Shown: positions 31,521 to 43,310, counted from the first letter of the stretch. The stretch: DNA of 64,000 bases from Adiantum capillus-veneris (GCA_014529385.2 CM043948.1:80528760-80592759); one strand, 5' to 3'. Notes: generated by a model not told the origin, from the sequence alone. A program made the numbers and translations.

Positions 31521-31550
31521 AGAGGGGGGGGGGGGGGGGGGGGGGGGAGA
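31521..31550 (+). repeat. Purine/poly-G run, possible polypurine tract
   Basis: AGA followed by 24 G and then AGAGA, about 120 bp after the pol stop. The position fits the plus-strand priming site preceding a 3' LTR. Run length may be unreliable. Confidence 0.5.
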
Positions 31551-32413
31551 GACAAGGAAACAATCATAAAAGAACAAAAGCATATGAATTTGGAAATTAA
31601 AAAGGGCAATAATTTGAAGTAATTATCTGTTAATGTCTAATTTTTATTGAACCAATTAAGTAATTTCCCTAATAGATGAATGGGTATTTCCATTTGATAA
31701 CCCGTAGGTGTGTGTATATATTATAATTATAATGTAGTACAATTTAATTTGTTAGAGTGTCATTTGCTAGTTTTAATAAAATCCAAAATAAATAATATAA
31801 ATAAGCAAGAACAAAAAAATTGGATTCCGACTTCAAACGCCAAATTTCAAAGTTCAACAGTAGAGTCAGAAAAAAATTGAATCAAATCGTATCAAAAAGT
31901 TCAGCGGCCTTTTTCACCAACTAGTCATCTGAGCAAATCACGACAGAATGATCGAGGGATGTTAGTTTTCAAAAAATGTCAATCCGAGAGTATGCAGCTA
32001 GACCTGATGAGCTCATTGGCTAGGTGATTGAAAAGAGGCGTCGAGAAAGTCCAGGTATGTATAGCCCAGTAGGCCAATATCTCTCTCATTTGCATTCTAG
32101 ACCTTAGAGAAGGAGCTCTAAGTGGTGGATTTTTGTGACCTTCTATGCACTGCTTGCTGACTCTTACTCACCCCAGCCATGAGGGGTAAGTTCCTAACTG
32201 CATTTAGAATTATTTTGATTACCACATTGTCAACAATAGGAGCTACAAGGGGCACAAAAACACTTCAATCTGGGAACGGTTAGGGGCAAAAATGCTAACA
32301 CCGGCTACACCTGACACCCAGATTTCACCAAAACTAATCAAAGGTTCATCACTAGGGGGACAACACATTACTAAGCTCCAGAGTGTAAAAAGCTTCAGAA
32401 AAATCTACCTAGC

Positions 32414-32433
32414 ATCTTCGGTGCGTCGAAGAT
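32414..32433. repeat. 20-bp imperfect palindrome motif, copy 1
   Basis: ATCTTCGGTGCGTCGAAGAT. Its reverse complement, with one mismatch, is at 32844-32863; a related form is at 38400-38419. Confidence 0.7.
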
Positions 32434-32843
32434 AAAGGAGTCAAATGGGGACCAAAATTTACAAATATTTTAAGGCCATCATGTTAAGGAACTATGGAGA
32501 TTTAGGGGTGCAATTGAGGCTCAATCACCAATATAGGACAAAAAGACCATATTCACTTTGCAAAGTGACATTTTGTACCACAAAGAAAAATCTTGACCCA
32601 ACTCATCTCAAAATCAAGGGGGACACTCTCTACACCATATTGGACCTTCACCAACCTCCAGGAAGCACGTAACTAGTGATTAGTGACTCCAAGTCAAACC
32701 TTGCTCAATAGAAGATGATCAACCTCATGGGGAACTACATCAGCTACTAAGAAACAAACCAAGGGTTCCAACAACCATCAATGACCCAATAGAAGCTAGA
32801 TAGGGCAAAAGAAAGGCCTAAAATGCAATAAAGGGTAACTTCT

Positions 32844-32863
32844 ATCTTCGACGCGCCGAAGAT
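32844..32863. repeat. 20-bp imperfect palindrome motif, copy 2 (inverted)
   Basis: ATCTTCGACGCGCCGAAGAT, inverted relative to 32414-32433. Confidence 0.7.
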
Positions 32864-33834
32864 GATCACTAGCATGGAACCAATTTTTGGCACACACTTC
32901 TGCACTAGTGTAAGGTTTCTAGTTTCTAACCTTAGAAATTGTACAAAGCCTGTTCAATTTAACTTGGTTGTTAAGAAAACATTGTAGAATGATCCAATTA
33001 TGGCAAATATTGGTATTTTTGGAACCGTAACCAGAGCTTTACTATGGTTAGAATTTTTGATAATCAAATTCGGATAAAATTTGGAAAAGTTACGGGCTCT
33101 GAAAGGTTACAGTACGACTGTAATTAGTTAAGTAAAATTGAATGGTTTCAGTAATTATCATTGCTACAGACTTTTATCCTAAGGTTCTAGAAATTGCACG
33201 TATTTCCAATTTTAATCATTAAAAATCAAGGAAAATAGCAGAAATCAATTCTAGAAGCTGGGGGGCTATGTGGAGCTATGTGGAACCTACCCGTGACAAA
33301 TTTAGCAGCAGGTGGCACTAGTTGGAAGCTGGGGGCTTGCTTGAGGTGCCAGAACCTGCCAGAAACAACCCAGGGACCCTGAAAAGCTATAAGAAGATCC
33401 CCCCTCCTTCACAAAAAATTAGACTCGGAGCCTTGGTAGATGCTAGAGGGACCTCTACACAGAAATCACTAGAGAGCAAAGCTCTAGTTTGTTAATCAAC
33501 GGTAATTAGCACTAACCTTTTTTAATTAGTAGAACTATGTTAACCTGTTTACATTTTTCTTAATTAATTGAAGATTAAACCTATTAATACTCTAAAATTA
33601 TCTCCTAATTTAAAATTCTCTTCTGATTATTGAGATTAAGCTTAGGAACACTAAGCTAATTAATTATTATATTATATTAGGGTTGAAATTACTCATTTTA
33701 ACCATAGATTAATGATAGTTATACTAATTAAATTTAGATTAAGATGAGATAATTATTAGAGATGTGTTAGACTGTCATTATGCTAGGAAAATTATCTTTT
33801 AGTTTTCTAAGTAATTCTTGTAATTATTTACGCA

Positions 33835-36250
33835 GAATTACACTATTTTTAAGGAAAAAGTAAAGGGAGAAATGATCAAATTAATCAAAAAATCTTTGAG
33901 ATAAATATCAGAGGTAGAACCCATCTTATAAAACCGGTGATAATTATCTTAACCTTAGATAATTAGTTTAACACTAGGTTGGTAATGGGACACTTTTATG
34001 TCTTAGGACACTTTTATGTCCTGTTAAGTGACCATTTTCCTTGAATTATGTCAAGAGTTTCAAAATGGATTTGGAGGTGATATCTATCTAGAAAGTTGTC
34101 TCATGAGCTGAAAAAAACTCGACATTTTTTTGGAATATCAATTCCATCTTTAACCGTGTCCTTGCACAACATTTCACAACCTAAACTGTGTGAAAAAACG
34201 GGTCCTGTTTTTGGCTTTTTTCAACTTTTTGCAACTATACCACTATAGAATTCATTTTTGTGAGGTCTATAATGCTAGAGAACTATATTTAGTAGTCCTC
34301 AACATGTCTTGATGCTTCTAGGGAGAAATAAATATTAAAGTTGTAAGTTATGACCAAATTACAAAAATTGTCAAATCCTGTTTTTTAGCCAATTTTAGCC
34401 CTTCTATGATTTTTTTGGTGGATTTCATGATATCCAAATACATTTTTTATTTTCTATGTCGCATATTGTAACATAAAGCTAATATTCCTTGAGTTTTGGG
34501 GCACCTAATACCCTATTTTGCATAGTATACAACAATGGTTGATTTTTTCAATTATAGAAGAAAACTAAACATTCTAGTATATCAAGTATAGCTTTTTCAA
34601 TATTGTTAGTTTCTTGTGACAACTACATGCATTTTGTAGGTAGTAACCATATCTAGTCAAAAGGATCAAATTTCTCTAGATATTGAATAGTTTCTATGGG
34701 ATTCTCCAACTCATAATGTTGAACCCAGTTTTTTCATGTTTGCTGTATTTAGCACTTCATCTTTGTCCCCAAGATTCCCCTTGGTAAGAGATGTATTATT
34801 CTTTTGACATGCTCCATGGCTCCTTATGAACATAAAGGACAATAGGGAACTAAGAAAACATGCATATATTATTTGTATTGAGCATGGCTATAGAAACTTT
34901 GATGATAGGTTTGCAGAATGGTAAAAATTCAACTTTTTTGTACCTATTTATTTTGGAAAAACAAAAAATAGTGAGTGAGAAGCAATCATATGTTCTGATC
35001 ACCAACCCATTGAAGTTAACCAGGGAATTTATCTCAAGTCCTACAAAAATCCCTAATCTTATTTTTATGCAACAAAACGTAAGAAATTACTGTTTTGATG
35101 AAAATGCACTGGTCCATCAACTTTGGAGGCTTGGTGTGACCAAAAGATGAGAAATTTTACAAGTTTTTTATTTTTTCCATGTGTTGTAGGCCTTGAACTA
35201 TAACCTCATGAAAGGATTTTACAAAATGAGTGGATCTACTATGGTTTTGGAGGTTTTTTTCAAAACCCTGAAAGGACACATTTATGTCCTGTTAGGTTAC
35301 CAACCTAGTGTTAACTAATTATCTCAGTAGGAAAACACTATTTTTAAGAAAAAATACAAGGGGGAAAATAGAAAATTAATCCAAAACCCTTTGAGATAAT
35401 TATCAGAGGTAAAATACATCTTAAGGAACCCATAATAAATATCTTATCCTTAGATAATTAGTTCACTAATTATCTCATAAAAAAAATACTATTTTTAAGG
35501 AAAAATAAAAGGGGGAAAAGAGCTAACTAATCCAAAAAGCTTTGAGATAATTATCAAAGGTAAAAATCATCTTAAAAAACTCATGATAATTATCTTAACC
35601 TCAAATAATTAGTTTAACTAATTATCTCATTAAAAAAACATTGTTTTTAAGGGAAGATAAAAGGGGGAAAATAGCAAACTAATCCAAAAAGCTTTGAGAA
35701 ATTATCAGAGGTAAAAATTATCTTAAGAACTTGTGATAATTATCTTAACCTCAGATAATTAGTTTAACTAATTATCTCAACAAAAAAACACTACTATTAA
35801 GGGAAGATAAAAGGGGGAAAATAGCAAACTAATTCAAAAAGCTTTGAGATAATTATCAAAAGTCAAACACATCTTATAAAACCCATGATAATTATCTTAA
35901 GCTCAATTAATTAGTTTAACTAATTATCTCATCCAAAAAACATTGAATTTAAGGGAAAATACAAGGGGGAAAATAGCAAATTAATATAGAAACCTTTGAG
36001 ATAATTATCAGAGATAGAATATATCTTAAGGAACTCGTGATAAATATTTTAATCTCAAATAATTAGTTTAGCTAATCATCTCATAAGAAAAACACTGTTT
36101 TAAAGAGAAAATTCAAGGGGGAAAATAAAAAATTAATCCAAAAATATTTGAGATAATTATTTGAGGTAAAAAAATTTTAAGGAACCTGTGATAAATATCT
36201 TAACCTCAAATAATTAGTTTAGCTGATTATTTTCACTAAAAGTAACCGAG
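33835..36250. repeat. ~150-bp satellite array, about 7 monomers
   Basis: The landmark AATTAGTTTAACTAATTATC occurs at about 35457 (variant), 35607, 35757, 35909, 36061 and 36212, a period of 150-152 bp. Monomers also share AAAGGGGGAAAATAG and TTTGAGATAATTATC. The first monomer, 33835-33967, is separated from the others by the TIR transposon at 33972-35310. Weaker monomers may continue to about 36700. Confidence 0.9.
33972..35310. mobile_element. TIR DNA transposon, 1339 bp, TTAA target duplication
   Basis: Perfect 14-bp terminal inverted repeats CACTAGGTTGGTAA / TTACCAACCTAGTG. TTAA flanks both sides (33968-33971 and 35311-35314). Removing the element and one TTAA restores the satellite sequence AATTAGTTTAACTAATTATC found in neighbouring monomers, which proves the insertion. 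Sub-terminal GGACAC-TTTATGTCC motifs are near both ends. No transposase is recognised inside; one short frame (34860-35150) has no motif. A CACTA start suggests EnSpm, but that family makes 3-bp duplications; TTAA is piggyBac-like. Confidence 0.88.
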
Positions 36251-36783
36251 TTTGTGTATAAATTGGGGAAAGAAAATTAGTAAATGAATTTATATAATTA
36301 CCCAATAATTAGCAGAGGTCAGAAATAAATTTTGAATGTTGGAAAAATTACCTTAACTTAATTAATTAGTATAACAAATTACAGTCGGCCAATATTGCCT
36401 AAATTAGACCATAAATATAGAAGGGAAAAGTTATAAATCAATTTTATGAATTAGCGAGAAAATTCTTAGAGATATAACATATCAAATTCCATCCAGGGTA
36501 AATAACCCACTAGCAGATAGGTAACTCATAATTTACTAAGGCCAAAATATGATATTTTTGGAATATAAACTAACGAGAAATTTAGTAAAAATAGTTTCAA
36601 TAATTATACGATAATTATGGGAGAATACTAATAGTACAAAGAAGTTACAGGAGAAATATCTCATCCAATAATTAACAAAGATACCTATTTATTCCAAAAA
36701 TCCTTATTTTTGGATAAAAGGAAGAAAAGAGATTATTCATTTAATTCTCTAATCGATTAAGTCCTTTTATAAAGGATGCCAAT

Positions 36784-36936
36784 ATGGCTCCAAAAAGAAC
36801 TAGAGGAAATCCTCTTTCTGATGAAGAGGATACTATCAACAAAAGAAATAAAGCAACTGATGACCATCAGGCTGGGCACCAACACAACAACACATGGCTG
36901 ACTAGTCACAGGTGGATGTCCATTTTGTTCACTTGA
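36784..36936 (+). CDS. Small basic ORF inside LTR-like region
   Basis: A 50-codon frame, MAPKRTRGNPLSDEEDTINK followed by RNKATDDHQAGHQ, with two basic clusters that look like nuclear-localisation signals and an acidic patch. No family is recognised. It lies 1.1 kb before the LTR end and may be a leader ORF or chance. Confidence 0.2.
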   Translation: MAPKRTRGNPLSDEEDTINKRNKATDDHQAGHQHNNTWLTSHRWMSILFT

Positions 36937-38399
36937 GTCTTTAATTAGATTAAAGTTCATTTCTAAATTAACATTGCATACGTAAGGATTAGGAAGGATT
37001 AACTGGCCGTATACGGAAGGTGACTTCCAAGAAACCAACGAGCAATGGTTGTAAACAGGCAAGAAATGATTGGGTTACAACTGATTGACCTAGGAAAGAA
37101 ATGTTTGATTATCCTTAAAACAGCTTGTCTCAAGATACCTCTGATTCCTTGGAATATTTTACTCCAGGTAATGAGTAATGACGGCGATTCCGCCATGGAT
37201 GAGTCGGTTTCCTCAGTGCGTGTAGATTCTTTACCCAGTGCTTGTTTGTGCTTCTGGATATTACTTAAGATATCGAGTTTATCCTAGAGGAACCGCCTGG
37301 TTGTATGGGAAATCGATTGGTGTATGGGCACCCAGACTATGGGTGATGGCTTTTTCCACCCCGATTTTTCTAATTAAGGAATGGGTGTCGTTTTCTTACC
37401 CCTGTATAGGTGGCAAGCCAGTACTGGTGAGAGATACTCCAGAATGACAGTACCTTGTCTTAAGTCTAAAGATATTTGTTTGCTAAAAGAATGTTTTCAA
37501 TACTGTTTTCAAGGGCTGTCTTAATGAAATTCAGTTATGAAAGTTAAAAGAAATCATTGTTTTAATTGCGACAAGAATGTGGTAATAATTAAATAACAAA
37601 GCAACATGTGTGAGTGCGGGGTGGTAAGTGGAGATTGACTAAGGTTGTCAATCATGGAAGGGTGGACCTGATTAGTCAGGTAACTATCCACTCCCGCGCA
37701 CTGAAAGCGTCTAGAAACTTCTCCACTTGGAAGAGGAGTTCACCAGCGGCGGCTGTGCCCTCACATATGTTAGGGAGAAAAAAGAATTGGCTAAGGAAAC
37801 CTTAATCCAAATGATGGAAGTTATAGGGCCGGAATAGTTTTTTTTATTTCAACAAGTTGTCCCGTTTCCAGTGCGAGACAGGACTAGGTCTCCTTCTAGG
37901 GCTATAAACCTAAACAATTATTAATGGAAAGGGTGAATTCCCTGGACTCTTTTTGTTTAGGGACTCAGATTTTATTAGGCCTAGAGGCCTGTCACAAGGA
38001 TCCCATTCCGCTTTTTGGTGTCGGCGGGTTTGGGGACCTCACAAGTGGTATTAGAGCATGGTTTAAAAAGGTCCTGACCCTAGGATGAAAAGTTGACAAA
38101 ATAGGCACAATAAGCTATATTGCATTTTTAATTATAGTATATTGTGAGATGAGAATTTCCCTATCAATACACGAAAATGTCCACTAAGCTTACCAAAATT
38201 TTATGATCTTCAACATCATGTTTGAGGCTACTTGCAACTCCAGTCAACAAATCCTCACTTGGTCAATTACCAAAAGCTTAGAATGCAGTCCAACGATAAA
38301 ATTCCAAAAGATCTCAAGATTCTTTCAGATCACCACCAACACTTATATTTTCTATACAGTCCATCTGACACCATTTTACATGTACCAACACCCATCTGC

Positions 38400-38419
38400 A
38401 TCTTAGGCGCACGGAAGAT
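38400..38419. repeat. 20-bp palindrome motif, diverged copy 3
   Basis: ATCTTAGGCGCACGGAAGAT, resembling the pair at 32414 and 32844. Confidence 0.45.
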
Positions 38420-40810
38420 AGACTTTGCCAAAATTGTAATTTTTAGGGCTCACTTCTATTTAGTTATTCTACTTGGTTGTAGCTTGCCAGAATTGTCTAA
38501 TCTTTGGATGTGCTCATACACTGTGAGGTTCTCCCTCATCGACCTAAGGAGATCCGATGAAAAAGATCATGAAGTAGAAATTCATATTAGCTAGAGGAAG
38601 ACTCCTTGAGAGAGGCAAATGTCACCTAGTTGGCAAGAGACCAATTGGATATCCACCATGTCACTATCTATCACGGATCATTCAAGCGTGCTCATAGAAA
38701 CAAATTTGAAGTACAGATGCTACCAATGGAAGCTCAAGGCCTCACCAAAGAATAGGCAGTCTGACCACTTTGGGAATATATTGGCCTTAATGACTACATA
38801 GAAATGGACCCTTGTGGTGTTGATTACAAAACAACATATGAGCTCTTGCACAATATCATAGAGGAATGACGAGCCACCATATCTGATCTCAATGTCTCTC
38901 CTATCGAAGTTCACATAACACAGGACCAAGTGGTAGAAGCAGTCAAGCTTCAAAAAGGAGGAAAACCTATGAGGGACAGTCATTTACCAAATAGTGGTAT
39001 TTTCATCAGCCGGTCATCCTCCTTTTTGGAATTGAAGCAAAGGGAAATAGAGCGTGCATTGTGGCGCTATCACCAACATTTTCACTTCACTGCCAAGAGA
39101 CCACCAAGGTATACAGTTCCCAATCATGTCGTGGCTTCCACCTTCACACAAACATCAAAGAAAGAGGGGATCACAGAGGTGAACCACGTATAATACATAT
39201 ACACAACCCTCACTCGTGTGAAAGAAGCCAGAGACCATCACATTTTTAGGACCTGCAGAAGTGCTCACCAGAATTACCTATCACTTTATAGGCCAAGTAG
39301 AGCATCTATTTCCGGCCCCAGAGCAGAATTTATGGTTGGTCAACAAGACATATGAGGAGCCGAAAGTGAAAACACGGGCTCCACCAATGGCAACAAGATT
39401 GCAGACTTGATTAGTTGATGTACTAGCTCAAGCACCCACTTTTGCAGCAACAAAAGAAGAAGGTAACAGAGAGGAGGAAGTGCAAGAAGAGGAGGACACT
39501 CCTCTTGAAAGGAAAAGTAAATAGAAATGGAGAGGCTAAGGTGGATGAAGTAAATTAGACCAAGAAACATAGGCTGGCAGTCATTATTAAAGAACCAACA
39601 CAAAGGGCAGCAAGACTCAAAAGAGAGAAGGCGGATTTTGAGCTAGAAAGAGGGATCCAAGGAGATTTTGAGAAAAAGTGGAAACCATCTCCAAGAAGAG
39701 TCAAAATTTGAACTAAACACCCAATGTTTGACGAAAAGGATAGGATGGTCTAGAGAATCTCTATCATAAAGAGAAATGACAACAAGAACATATTCAATCA
39801 CAAGAAGAAGACAATACACATAACAGGAAGGTTCACCCAAAGAACTAGAAAACCCTACTATCGAAGTTCCACACTTCTCTCCCACAAATACACCATCATA
39901 GCAAGAGGCTACACTAGACTTAGGCCACTCCCATTGCTACTAATCTGGAACCTAATTCCAAAGCACTCAAAGAAACTGTCAAGGAACAAGAGACTAAACT
40001 AATTAGTCCCACAACAACACCAACTACTTAAGCCAACCAACCAGGTGAGCCAATGACTAGGACTCGGGACACACAAATAGATCAGTTGGAAGCGAGCAAC
40101 ACAAGAACAATGGAGAATCTAGAAGACATATGAATATCAACAGTATGGACATGATGTGATAGACAAAATGAAGGATGAAATCTATGCTTGCCACCAACAT
40201 CTGCATAGTGTATACAGGCGTCTGTGGCTCAATGAGCAAAGGCTAGAGTCGGCCAATATATTTTTCAAGTCATACGAGGAAGCCATGGAATTCAAAGAAC
40301 AATAATTGGCTGAACTAACTACAAAGAAAGCAACAAATTTGGAAACTCTCCAGAAAACAAATAAGCAACACAAGCAATAGGTCACAAAGACCACTTTAGC
40401 TCTACAAGAATCAGAGGCTACGGTACAATGCCTACAGATTCAGCTTAACATTGCAAATACATAGTTAGCCTAGGTGAAAGCACAATGCCAAGAACATCTA
40501 AAGGATAATCCAACAGTAGCCACACTACAAGGCACAAATGTTGCATATCAAACAATGGGGTAGAAGGTTAAGGACTTAGAGATGGATCTAAAGCTTGAGC
40601 AGATGCAAAGAAGAGAATTGTCGATCAGCTTCATGCAGCGAGAAGATGGCTACCAAAATAATATTCCTCAGCTTAACAAAGAGTTCAGCAAGATTAAAGA
40701 AGCTGCTATGGCACATGCAACCACGTCAAGAGATGAGAAAGTCACTGATGCAATACAAGATAAAGATACCCTTCAGTTCATGGACATGGAAGTTCCAAAT
40801 GCAGAAGATA

Positions 40811-41212
40811 CCAGTCTTCTCGAGATGGAAATTTCTCAAGCAGAAGTGGAACCTTTCACTACTCCAAAAAGCCTAACTGCTGAGGAGGAAGCTGTTTTGA
40901 AAAGGTAGATAAAAGAGGAAACAGAGACCATTTGGAAGGAGTCAATGCAATGGGAAGAACGCATTACACACTCAATAAATGTCAATCTACTCCAACCCTC
41001 CACAATCCAACCCTCCAGTCTTCTCGAGATGGAAATTTCTCAAGCAGAAGTGGAACCTTTCACTACTCCAAAAAGCCTAACTGCTGAGGAGGAAGCTGTT
41101 TTGAAAAGGTAGATAAAAGAGGAAACAGAGACCATTTGGAAGGAGTCAATGCAATGGGAAGAACGCATTACACACTCAATAAATGTCAATCTACTCCAAC
41201 CCTCCACAATCA
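40811..41212 (+). repeat. Tandem duplication, 204-bp period, in frame
   Basis: CCAGTCTTCTCGAGATGGAA starts at 40811 and 41015. The copies run about 198 bp to CCCTCCACAATC and look identical. 204 is a multiple of 3, so the coiled-coil frame (LLEMEISQAEVEPFTTPKSL) is preserved. Identity suggests a recent event or an assembly duplication. Confidence 0.93.
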
Positions 41213-41620
41213 ATGAAACATGGCATCAGCAAGCTCTCCATTATCCTCTCATTAAGTTCAAAGTCCTCCAATTTAAAAAGAGATTGCTCAAGGATCTCTA
41301 GGCGAATCCTGCACTACAACACCCCAAATGGTGCGAGATCTGGCTTAATTGGCATCCTCGATATCTAATTTTGTTCACAAATGCACCATTACTAATCAAA
41401 CAGGATCCTGTGCAGTTCCCAGTATTGATGGTAAAAAATTGGCACCAACACCTTCTCCTCCAACAGAAAAGGCCAACCTAGCTTAACTACCCCGGTTTCC
41501 TTCACCTCCAAATAACCAACCGACAAAGTCATACATGGTGGAGACACTATCTTCGACCATACAACTATTTCAGGGTATCCTAGACTTGCATGTTGGCAAT
41601 GTCCACTCCCTTTTAATGTA

Positions 41621-42126
41621 AGTTTCTCGCGATGAAGTTGTACTTTTAGTCATACCCATCTACGAGTTGTTTTTGCTTCCTAAGCACAATACACGCACTA
41701 AAACTGGATTTTGACCTTAGAGATAGATAGAGCACGTCCGGAGGAAGCTATAGAGCCCTTATGGGACCGAAATTGACAACCCTAAAATGGGTTGTTTATC
41801 TTATGCATGATTTTTCTTGGGTGTCAAAAACAACATCTAATCAGATGAGAGTGTAGAGGATACTCTACCCTTGCTAGGTATTAAGTTTCATTTCATTCAA
41901 AGACCTGTAGCACAAATTTGTATGGATAAGGTTGCAATAGAAAAAGTAGCTTTTGGTGTTTGACACTCACTTGAGACTTAGACTTGCGTCTTTTGAGAGA
42001 TTAGCTATCTCTTGTTGCCTTTATGCACTAGTCGAGTCAGCTACGTCCCACGGATTGACATTTTATGTCTGTGGTTCTTGCTTTGTTAGCATCAAAATGG
42101 TGAGGCTTGGCAGCCGGCCGATAGAA
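41621..42126. other. No recognised gene
   Basis: Short frames only. The junction between the gypsy-type element and the LINE fragment lies here. Confidence 0.35.
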
Positions 42127-43310
42127 ACCAACCATAAGGAGAATCCATGCATTGTGTACAACAATGAGAAACTTGAATTTATTGAGAGCTTTAAGTACCT
42201 TGGCCTTGAGGTTCCGTCCAGTCACAAATGGCATGAATGTGCCATGCGTCATTTGGCAGCGAGAAAGAGAGAATATTATGCATTTGAGAACATGTGTAAT
42301 TCGGGAAACATAAAGTGTTGGGTTCTCAAGAAGTACCTTTTTGATGCATTGGTGACACCGGTTTTTCTTTATGGAGTTTAAGTATGGGGTGGGAGAATCT
42401 CAAAATCTACTTGGAAAGAGTTTGAGAATGTCCAAAAGAATTTTCTTACAAACTTTCTGCAAGTTAAGACACAAACACCATATATGCTCCTACTTCTTGA
42501 GTCGGGATCTCTTCCAATTGAGGTTATGGGCATGGAAAGGGTTGTGGAGTACATGATTAAGATGCGTCAAAACCCCTCACATCAACTTTCTACAATTGCA
42601 TGGGAAGCAAGCAAAAAAGTTCAAAAGACGCATAATAGCAAGATCTTGAGCATGGTATGGATGCAAGACATAAAGAAGTGGTTTGGGAGATGGGATGCAT
42701 TACACTTGCTACATGATGCTTCAATTGACTCCCAAGTGAATGAATCTTTTCTACAATGCCAATGTATTACGTCTTGGGATAATTCCGGTGGGTCACGCTT
42801 CATACATGACACCACCCCATATTGCCCCCAACTACAAAACCATGTTCATTGTTGAAAGAGGAGGAAACTGTACTCACACTTACATGCTTGAGCCTATCTC
42901 CTTCTCATGGTTACGCACTATAGCAGCCATTCGGCTTAGCTCCCATTCCCTTTGATGAGAGACAAGGTGTTGGGGAAATGGAGAAGAGTCAAATCAATTG
43001 TGCACATTATGCTCACTGCAAGTTCAAGAGTCTGAGTACCACACACTACTAGAGTGCTCAGGTTTTGGTTACATCTGAACTTGCTTCTCTTAAATTTTCA
43101 GCCATGACTTAGACCTAGCTACACACTTTCCTCTCCCAGACACATTGTGGGCTCTCCATTGCGACTCTCATCACCACAATTTTGGAGCATCAAGAGTCAC
43201 TCATCAACCATACAGATACTACATCACATGTAACTTTGATCCCATAGGTCATTTTTTACCCTTGAGGACGATAATAAAATCTATCTATCTATCTCTCTCT
43301 AGCTATCTCC
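42127..43310 (+). pseudogene. 5'-truncated LINE: RT C-terminus, zinc knuckle, 3' tail
   Basis: Begins in the RT thumb/connection region at TNHKENPCIVYNNEKLEFIE, with SFKYLGLEVPSSHKWHE and KKYLFDALVTPVFLYGV, the typical end of non-LTR reverse transcriptases. Further on, frames give QVNESFLQ, AIRLSSHSLPLMRDKVLGKW and a C-terminal knuckle C-x2-C-x9-H-x4-C (CTLCSLQVQESEYHTLLEC, about 43000-43055). The 3' end carries CCCATAGGTCAT...GAGGACGATAATA and a (CTAT)n tail (about 43279-43310), shared with the ORF1-only elements at 2600 and 6210. Stops at 42379 and later. It is the RT-bearing relative of those elements. Confidence 0.82.

Larger units (their letters stand above)
25440..31550 (+). mobile_element. 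Ty3/gypsy pol remnant with extra domains
   Basis: Order read along the plus strand: gag zinc-knuckle remnant (25540-25680), PR (26260-26870), RT with internal deletion (27590-28080), RNase H (28140-28530), first HHCC module (28690-28905), linker, second HHCC and IN core (28990-29800), IN C-terminal part (29800-30300), a second retropepsin-like domain (30400-30830) and a tail ending in TAG at 31399-31401. A purine/G run at 31521-31550 may be the polypurine tract. No 5' LTR or gag N-terminus was found, so it is 5'-truncated. PR-RT-RH-IN order places it in Ty3/gypsy. Confidence 0.85.
31551..38043 (+). repeat. Long LTR-like region shared by two gypsy elements
   Basis: It is bounded on the left by a candidate polypurine tract after a pol end and on the right by ...GACCTCACA, two bases before a TGGTATTAGAGC primer site at 38046. 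This is the arrangement of a 3' LTR that also serves as the 5' LTR of the next element. Without the 1339-bp insertion it would be about 5.1 kb, which is long. A second copy is not in the window, so the exact start is unknown. It holds a satellite array, one small ORF and no pol sequence. Confidence 0.45.
38178..41550 (+). pseudogene. Long decayed ORF, possible gag or extra ORF
   Basis: Pieces in changing frames: MSTKLTKIL..., LRLLATPVNKSSLGQLPKA; HLYFLYSPSDTILHVPTPIC; KFEVQMLPMEAQGLTKEQAV; EYIGLNDYIEMDPCGVDYKT; VHITQDQVVEAVKLQKGGKP; and a Glu/Gln-rich coiled-coil part at about 40040-40920 (MDLKLEQMQRRELSISFMQR). A 204-bp in-frame duplication lies at 40811-41212. After the PBS one expects Gag, but no capsid or zinc-knuckle motif is visible. 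Some large gypsy elements (Ogre-like) carry an extra ORF before gag, which is a possible explanation. Many stops. Confidence 0.4.
38044..41620 (+). mobile_element. 5' internal part of a second gypsy-type element
   Basis: The PBS TGGTATTAGAGC is at 38046-38057 (initiator tRNA-Met type). A long decayed reading frame follows, beginning near MSTKLTKIL at 38178. No RT or integrase is present, so it is truncated at the 3' side before the LINE fragment at 42127. Confidence 0.6.

Noticed and set aside
33972-35310. Assignment to the CACTA/EnSpm superfamily
   Set aside because: The flanking duplication is TTAA (4 bp), not 3 bp, and no transposase is present.
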